NCBI RefSeq assembly: GCF_004331435.1
Contig: NZ_SJKA01000003.1
Location: 62,001-126,000 of the forward strand
Source: Kribbella sindirgiensis
Lineage (GTDB): Bacteria > Actinomycetota > Actinomycetes > Propionibacteriales > Kribbellaceae
Direction: 5' to 3'
DNA length: 64,000 nucleotides
Position numbers and translations under genes: made by a program
The notes under the pieces: generated by a model
Database searches by the model: none
Told to the model about the DNA's origin: nothing
What the model saw: only the letters and a program-made list of their open reading frames with translations
Shown here: one piece after another, positions 58,764 through 64,000 of the stretch
How positions within the stretch are numbered: position 1 is the stretch's first letter
Layout of the letters: each line of letters begins with the position of its first letter

Positions 58764-61046
58764 ATGAGCACGACCGAGCCGACCCGCCCCCGTACCCTCG
58801 CTGAGGCGTTGCGGGGCTGGGGTGACGCCGCGCTCGGTGAGCTGCTGCGGCGGCGTCCTGACCTGGCGCAGCCGATTCCTGCGGACACCGGGCAGCTGGC
58901 TGCGCGTGTCACCAGCAACGCGTCGGCCGCGCGGGCGATCAACCGGTTGGACGAGTTCGGTGTGGACCTGCTGGAGGCGCTGTCCGCGCTGCCGGAGCCC
59001 GTGGGTCTGGAGTCGTTGGCGCAGGGTGTGGACCAGCCGGAGGAGGTGGTCCGGCCGCGGGTGGCCGAGCTGCTGGACCTCGCTCTGGTCTGGGGTACCG
59101 AGGACGACCTGCGGCCGATCCGCGCGGTGCACGAACTGCTCGGCCCGACGCCCGCGGGGCTCGGTCCTACTACGACACGGCACTTCGGCGATCTGGACAA
59201 GCTGATCGACGACGCCGGCCCGGACGCGCGCGCCGTACTCGACAAGCTCACCTGGGGTCCGCCGACCGGCTCCGTGGAGAAGGCCGACAGACCCGTGACG
59301 ATCGCGTCGGCGCGGACGCCGGTGGAGCGGTTGCTGGCGCGCGGTCTCGTCGTACCCAAGGACGCGAACACGGTCGTGCTGCCGCGGCAGATCGGCCTGC
59401 ACCTGCGGGGCGGGCGGGTGCTGGCGTCGACACGTCCGGTACCTCCGCCGCTGGCCGGTAAGAAGGTGTCGGCCGCTATCGCTGACCGAGCTGCGGCTGG
59501 TGCTGCTCTCGACTTGGTGCGGCTGGTTGACCGAGCTTTGGAGCAGCTGGGGACCGAGCCGCCGCCGGTACTGCGCACTGGTGGCGTTGGCGTCCGTGAG
59601 GTGCGCAGCCTGGCCGGAAAGATCGGTGCGGAAGAGCAGACCGCTGCTGCGGTGCTCGAGATGGCATACGCAGCAGGGCTCGTCGCTCCGGTGGAAGTAG
59701 GGACCACTGAGCTGTGGCTGCCGACCAGTGCGTACGACGACTGGCTGGAGCTGGACCTCGCGCATCGGTGGGCTCAGCTCGTGATGGCGTGGTTCTCCGG
59801 CCTCAGAGCGATCGGACTGATCGGGCGGCGCGACAGCACGGGCAGTACTGCGGCTGCACGAGAGCGGCTGATCAACGCGTTGGCACCGGACCTGGAGCGG
59901 TTGCTGGCGCCGGAGATCCGGGTGCTGGCGTTGCAGGCCCTGGCCGAGGCTGGAGCGGGTACTGCGCCGGCACCGGAGACAGTGGTGATGTGGGTGGCTT
60001 GGCATCGTCCACGGCGCGGTGGGCAGTTCCGGGACGACCTGGTCGAGTGGAGCGTGTCAGAGGCCGCACTGCTTGGGCTGACCGGGCTAGGTGCGCTGGC
60101 GGCACACGCCAAGCCGTTGCTGGGACCTGAGCCAACTGCCGACGAGCTGGCCGAGGCGATCAGTCCGTTGATGCCAGAGCCGGTGTCTGAGGTGCTGCTG
60201 CAGGCTGACCTCACTGCAGTGGCTCCTGGGCCTTTGGTGCGGACCGTGCAGGACGAGCTGTCGGCGATGGCGGACGTCGAGTCGGACGGTGGCGCGGGCG
60301 TCTACCGGTTCAGCGAGAGCTCGGTCCGGCGTGCGTTCGACCTCGGGCGGACCGCGGAGCAGTTGCACGCGTGGTTGGCAGAGCATTCACGGACACCAGT
60401 GCCTCAGCCGTTGGCGTACCTGGTCGACGACGTTGCCCGACGGCATGGCGTACTGCGGCTGGGAACCGCGTCGACGTACCTGCGGTGTGATGACGAGAAC
60501 GTCCTGACCCAGCTGCTCAACTCGAACCTGCCTGGCGTGCGGTTCCGTCGATTGGCACCGACCGTGGTGGTGTCGCCGTCACCACCGGACATGGTGCTCA
60601 GCCGGTTGCGGGACGCCGGGCTGGCTCCGCTGGCGGAGACCTTCGACGGTGCGCTGCATGTGACCGGTACGCCGCGGCGGGGCGAGGCGCCGCGGCGACG
60701 GACCAGCCGGGACTTCAACGAGAGCGCGTTCGACCTGACCGACGACCAGGTGAAGGCGGTCATCGAGAAGGTCCGCGCCGGCGACCGGATCGCCGCCGAA
60801 CGCCCCGGCGACGACGGCCTGATCGAACCCGCCGCCCCCGCCGAAACCATCGCCGTCCTCACCAACGCCGCCGAGGCCCACACCCGCACCTGGATCGCCT
60901 ACGTCGACCACAACGGCCATTCCTCCGAACGCGTCGTAGAACCCGTCCGGGTAGCCGACGGCTGGCTGACGGCGTACGACGACACCACCGAAACCCCCCG
61001 CACCTACGCCCTCCACCGAATCTCCACCGCCCGCCCGGTCGAATGA
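58764..61046 (+). CDS. Helicase C-terminal-like partner of XPB (Rv0862c-type)
   Basis: This 760-aa protein starts TLAEALRGWGDAALGELLRRRPDLA and has HTH-like segments in the first 250 residues, then a long helical region and a C-terminal helicase-C-3-like domain (SEVLLQADLTAVAPGPL, YRFSESSVRRAFDLGRTAEQL). It has no Walker A. In mycobacteria the homologue lies beside the XPB gene. It probably acts as DNA-binding partner of the XPB helicase in repair; this is inferred. It overlaps the next gene by four bases. Confidence 0.85.
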   Translation: MSTTEPTRPRTLAEALRGWGDAALGELLRRRPDLAQPIPADTGQLAARVTSNASAARAINRLDEFGVDLLEALSALPEPVGLESLAQGVDQPEEVVRPRVAELLDLALVWGTEDDLRPIRAVHELLGPTPAGLGPTTTRHFGDLDKLIDDAGPDARAVLDKLTWGPPTGSVEKADRPVTIASARTPVERLLARGLVVPKDANTVVLPRQIGLHLRGGRVLASTRPVPPPLAGKKVSAAIADRAAAGAALDLVRLVDRALEQLGTEPPPVLRTGGVGVREVRSLAGKIGAEEQTAAAVLEMAYAAGLVAPVEVGTTELWLPTSAYDDWLELDLAHRWAQLVMAWFSGLRAIGLIGRRDSTGSTAAARERLINALAPDLERLLAPEIRVLALQALAEAGAGTAPAPETVVMWVAWHRPRRGGQFRDDLVEWSVSEAALLGLTGLGALAAHAKPLLGPEPTADELAEAISPLMPEPVSEVLLQADLTAVAPGPLVRTVQDELSAMADVESDGGAGVYRFSESSVRRAFDLGRTAEQLHAWLAEHSRTPVPQPLAYLVDDVARRHGVLRLGTASTYLRCDDENVLTQLLNSNLPGVRFRRLAPTVVVSPSPPDMVLSRLRDAGLAPLAETFDGALHVTGTPRRGEAPRRRTSRDFNESAFDLTDDQVKAVIEKVRAGDRIAAERPGDDGLIEPAAPAETIAVLTNAAEAHTRTWIAYVDHNGHSSERVVEPVRVADGWLTAYDDTTETPRTYALHRISTARPVE

Positions 61047-61693
61047 CAGACGACGACAACCGGGCCTTCTGGGCGATGTTCCGCTGGTCCCCGAACGGCG
61101 GCTACATGCCCTTGATCGTCCGGGCCTGGATCTGGCCGCGACCGCGGCAGGCGTGGTACCAGTTCCGCCTCCGGTGGGGCGGTCGGCTGGCACCCGCGAA
61201 AGACCTGAACCTGATGCTGGACGCCGGCGGCTGGCGCACCTTCATGGCCGCGATCTGGTTGATCTCCTCCGCGAAGCGCGCGGACCTCCGTCCGCGGATC
61301 GAACAAGACATGCTTGCCGGCCGGCCATGCGGCTACGGCTGGACCTACAGCTTCTGCACGCCGCTGGCCTGCCTGGGCACCGAGGCCGACGCGCTGATCC
61401 TCGCCGGCTACCTCGACCACGCCCTCACCTTGCCCGTCGAGCCGGAGGGCTACAAGACCCAGCGCCAGGGCCAGGCGCTGGCCACTCTCCTGTACCTCGA
61501 TCAGCAGCTGGGTACCGCCCACGCCCAGCGCTTCCTCGGCAACGGCGGTCCGTGGGAGCGCTGGCCGGGTTCTGCCGACGACGACCTGTCGGGCTACGCG
61601 GAGCAGATCCGCGCCGAGGTCGTGTTCGCCGCCGGGGGCAACCCGGGGTTACGCCGGCAGATGAAGGAAGAGCGCCGAGCTGCCAGGTCTTAG
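61043..61693 (+). CDS. DUF6000 family protein
   Basis: This 216-aa protein has a central segment FMAAIWLISSAKRADLRPRIEQDMLAGRPCGYGWTYSF and LTEADALILAGYLDHAL-like helices, which match the DUF6000 family of unknown function. It overlaps the helicase partner by ATGA and lies 56 bp before XPB, so it is within the helicase operon. No enzymatic motif is seen. Confidence 0.75.
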   Translation: MTDDDNRAFWAMFRWSPNGGYMPLIVRAWIWPRPRQAWYQFRLRWGGRLAPAKDLNLMLDAGGWRTFMAAIWLISSAKRADLRPRIEQDMLAGRPCGYGWTYSFCTPLACLGTEADALILAGYLDHALTLPVEPEGYKTQRQGQALATLLYLDQQLGTAHAQRFLGNGGPWERWPGSADDDLSGYAEQIRAEVVFAAGGNPGLRRQMKEERRAARS

Positions 61694-61748
61694 CCCCGTT
61701 TGGGGGACGAGGCACAATGGAGGGTCGGGGCGAGGATAGGAGTTGCGG

Positions 61749-63389
61749 GTGTCGGACGGTCCTTTGATCGTGCAGTCGGACAAGACCTTGTTGCTGGAGA
61801 CGGCGCATGCGGACGCTGGTGAGTGCCGGAAGGCCATTGCGCCGTTCGCTGAGTTGGAGCGGGCGCCTGAGCATGTGCACACGTACCGGCTGACACCGCT
61901 GGGCCTGTGGAACGCACGGGCCGCGGGGCATGACGCCGAGCAGGTGATCGACGTACTGCTGCGCTACAGCCGGTACCCGGTCCCCCACTCGTTGCTGGTC
62001 GACATCGCGGAGACGCTGGACCGGTACGGGCGGCTGCGGCTGGAGAAGCACCCGCAGCACGGTCTGGTGCTGGTGACGACCGACCGGCCGGTGCTGGAAG
62101 AGGTGCTGCGCAGCAACAAGGTGAAGCCCATGCTGGGCGCCCGGCTCGACGACGACACCGTCCTGGTGCACCCGTCGGAGCGCGGGCATCTCAAGCAGAC
62201 CCTGCTGAAGCTCGGCTGGCCGGCCGAGGACCTGGCCGGGTACGTCGACGGCGAGGCACACCAGATCGACCTGGTGACGGACGGCTGGGAGCTGCGCCCG
62301 TACCAGGAGCAGGCGACCGATTCGTTCTGGCACGGCGGCTCCGGTGTCGTCGTACTCCCCTGTGGCGCCGGCAAGACGATCGTCGGCGCGGCCGCGATGG
62401 CGCAGGCGTCCGCGACCACGCTCATCCTCGTCACCAACACCGTGTCCGCGCGGCAGTGGAAGGACGAGCTGCTCAAGCGCACCAGCCTCACCGAGGAGGA
62501 GATCGGCGAGTACTCCGGTGCGCGCAAGGAGATCCGTCCGGTGACGATCGCGACGTACCAGGTGATGACGACGCGCCGGAAGGGCGTCTACACGCACCTG
62601 GAGCTGTTCGACGCGCGCGACTGGGGCCTGATCGTGTACGACGAGGTGCACCTGCTGCCCGCGCCGATCTTCCGGATGACCGCGGACCTGCAGACCCGTC
62701 GCAGGCTCGGACTGACCGCGACGCTGGTCCGCGAGGACGGCCGCGAAGGCGACGTGTTCTCGCTGATCGGCCCCAAGCGGTACGACGCACCGTGGAAGGA
62801 CATCGAGTCGCAGGGCTGGATCGCGCCGGCGGACTGCATCGAGGTCCGCGTGGATCTCGAGCAGACCGAGCGGTTCGTGTACGCGACCGCCGAGCCCGAG
62901 GACCGCTACCGCCTGGCCGCCTCCACCCCGGCGAAGTCGAAGCTGGTCCGGCGGATCGCCGAGCACCACGCCGACGAGCCGCTGCTCGTCATCGGCCAGT
63001 ACATCGACCAGCTGGACGAGCTCGGCGAACGCCTGGAGTGCCCGGTGATCAAGGGCGAAACGACCGTGAAAGAACGGCAGCGGCTGTTCCAGGCCTTCCG
63101 CACCGGTGAGATCAAGCGGCTGGTGGTCTCCAAGGTCGCCAACTTCTCCATCGACCTCCCCGAGGCATCGGTCGCGATCCAGGTGTCCGGCACCTTCGGC
63201 TCCCGCCAGGAAGAAGCCCAGCGCCTGGGCCGGGTCCTCCGCCCCAAAGGCGACGGCCGAACCGCCCGCTTCTACTCCATCGTCGCCCGAGACACCATCG
63301 ACGCCGAGTTCGCCGCCCACCGCCAGCGCTTCCTCGCCGAACAGGGCTACGCCTACACCATCGTCGACGCCGAAAACCTCTTCGCCTGA
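61749..63389 (+). CDS. XPB/Rad25-type DNA repair helicase
   Basis: This 546-aa superfamily 2 helicase has Walker A LPCGAGKTIVG, the DEVH box YDEVHLLPA, the RED motif VREDGRE and motif VI EAQRLGRVLRPKG. The N-terminus (about 1-170) is the damage-recognition region found in bacterial XPB. It unwinds DNA with 3'-5' polarity in nucleotide excision or recombination repair. GTG at 61749 was chosen because GGATAGGA lies 8 bases upstream; TTG at 61743 is closer but weaker. Confidence 0.95.
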   Translation: MSDGPLIVQSDKTLLLETAHADAGECRKAIAPFAELERAPEHVHTYRLTPLGLWNARAAGHDAEQVIDVLLRYSRYPVPHSLLVDIAETLDRYGRLRLEKHPQHGLVLVTTDRPVLEEVLRSNKVKPMLGARLDDDTVLVHPSERGHLKQTLLKLGWPAEDLAGYVDGEAHQIDLVTDGWELRPYQEQATDSFWHGGSGVVVLPCGAGKTIVGAAAMAQASATTLILVTNTVSARQWKDELLKRTSLTEEEIGEYSGARKEIRPVTIATYQVMTTRRKGVYTHLELFDARDWGLIVYDEVHLLPAPIFRMTADLQTRRRLGLTATLVREDGREGDVFSLIGPKRYDAPWKDIESQGWIAPADCIEVRVDLEQTERFVYATAEPEDRYRLAASTPAKSKLVRRIAEHHADEPLLVIGQYIDQLDELGERLECPVIKGETTVKERQRLFQAFRTGEIKRLVVSKVANFSIDLPEASVAIQVSGTFGSRQEEAQRLGRVLRPKGDGRTARFYSIVARDTIDAEFAAHRQRFLAEQGYAYTIVDAENLFA

Positions 63390-63390
63390 T

Positions 63391-63490
63391 CGGCAGCTCG
63401 ACAGGAGGTATTCGCTCGGTCGGCCGCCCACCACGCTCAGCCGACCGAGCGTTTCGCCGCAGTGGCCGTATACGTACTGTCGAGCTGCCG
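63391..63490. terminator. Nested inverted repeats between convergent genes
   Basis: CGGCAGCTCGACAG (63391-63404) pairs with CTGTCGAGCTGCCG (63477-63490), both perfect 14-bp arms. Inside, CGCTCGGTCGGC (63413-63424) pairs with GCCGACCGAGCG (63440-63451). The whole spans the gap between the XPB stop and the DUF559 stop. It would fold as a cruciform or double hairpin, and likely terminates both transcripts. Confidence 0.6.
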
Positions 63491-63494
63491 GACT

Positions 63495-64000
63495 TCACGC
63501 GCCGACCCGCTGGTCGAGGGTTGCGCGGACGGTGGCGACAACCCAGGCTGGGTCGCCGATGATCTGCTCATAGGTGAATCGGAGCACCAGCCAGCCGGCC
63601 GCGTTCAGCTCGTCGTACCGGTAGCAGTCGGCCGCGAAGTCCCGTCGCGAACCGTGGAACTCGAAGCCCTCGGCCTCCAACGCCAACTTGGCAGGGCGAT
63701 GTCCAAGATCGACTCGGGCGTGGAAACCGTCGTGCGACACCAGTACCTGCGGTTCGAAGCCGTCGACGCCCGCGCCGATCAGGAGCGCCCGGAGGATCGA
63801 CTCCAGGAAACTCCCGGCGAGCGGGGTGGCCGCGGCGGCGACCAGGCGAGCGTTCGGGCAGCCGGGACCCCGCATCGCAGACACCTCGGCAAGCAGCTCC
63901 TCGGAATGCAGACGAGTGGTCGCGAGTGCAGCATCGGCGACTGCCAGCGCCTCGGCGAACGGAAGCATGCGACAGCAGTCGACGACAGTGCGGGGCAGGG
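63495..64000 (-). CDS. DUF559 endonuclease-like protein, 5' truncated by window edge
   Basis: The frame is open to the end of the window (RTVVDCCRMLPFAEALAV is read through before the first ATG), so the start lies outside. The C-terminal part has the DUF559 pattern: HDGFHARVDLGHRPAKLALEAEGFEFHGSRRDFAADCYRYDELNAAGW with the acidic residues of a PD-(D/E)XK-like (very-short-patch-repair-like) nuclease. Family members usually have an N-terminal HTH. The DNA target is unknown. Confidence 0.82.
   Translation of the reverse strand, partial: LPRTVVDCCRMLPFAEALAVADAALATTRLHSEELLAEVSAMRGPGCPNARLVAAAATPLAGSFLESILRALLIGAGVDGFEPQVLVSHDGFHARVDLGHRPAKLALEAEGFEFHGSRRDFAADCYRYDELNAAGWLVLRFTYEQIIGDPAWVVATVRATLDQRVGA

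Noticed and set aside
1-64000. tRNA, rRNA or CRISPR arrays
   Set aside because: No cloverleaf-like T-loop motifs, rRNA segments or regularly spaced direct repeats were seen by reading; a covariance or repeat-finder scan would be needed to exclude them fully.

Overview
The window is about 70% GC and densely packed on both strands, with many GTG starts and frequent 1-8 bp ATGA/TGATG overlaps. Four things point to a mycothiol-using actinomycete: a mycothione reductase, an F420-type LLM oxidoreductase, DtxR/IdeR-like iron boxes and a GlnR-type box. DUF2530, DUF3027 and a paired XPB-type helicase with its helicase-C partner add to this. Gene style and content look like Nocardioidaceae, for example Kribbella; that genus assignment is an inference. 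I saw no rRNA, tRNA or CRISPR array.

Layout. 1-663: tail of a LuxR-type regulator. 967-13000: carbohydrate uptake, made of two ABC importer sets (two permeases plus one binding lipoprotein each, no ATPase), an unfamiliar 841-aa putative glycoside hydrolase, a hexapeptide acyltransferase fused to an unknown helical domain, and a LacI regulator between the two sets. 13004-17777: an anchored proline-rich protein, then efeU-efeO-efeB (iron import) behind an iron box, then the RNA cyclic phosphodiesterase thpR. 17811-33206: a polynucleotide-kinase-like/LLM fusion, mycothione reductase, DUF4429, MarR-MFS, a membrane protein, Dabb, TetR, an NCS2 purine permease, DUF2530, DUF3027, two more MFS exporters, TetR and a cold-shock protein. 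33358-37655: a HAD-LarE fusion, TetR plus R2lox, and an MFS facing a LysR.

38610-46458 is the most interesting block. It is an eight-gene leftward operon of the nitrogen-starvation type (MSMEG_0565 to MSMEG_0572 / Sll0783-Sll0787, related to the Nit1C clusters): flavoprotein, amidohydrolase, MSMEG_0572-like protein, radical SAM, a GNAT-AIR synthase fusion, two tandem carbon-nitrogen hydrolases and a glycosyltransferase. A near-perfect GlnR half-site pair lies upstream. One of the two hydrolases has lost both its catalytic Glu and Cys, so it looks like a pseudoenzyme beside an intact paralogue.

46588-64000: HxlR-MFS with tandem operators, an acyl-CoA synthetase, a small defence patch (Mrr-like endonuclease and an MNT-HEPN toxin-antitoxin pair with tandem operators), a secreted DUF6454 protein, SIMPL, an Nramp metal transporter, a phosphoesterase, DUF427, an alpha/beta hydrolase, GNAT and P-loop proteins, the XPB helicase module and a truncated DUF559 protein at the edge. 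Non-coding structure is rich: a 169-bp MITE-like element that supplies stop codons to two convergent genes, a dispersed family of about 115-bp palindromes, and several clear operators.
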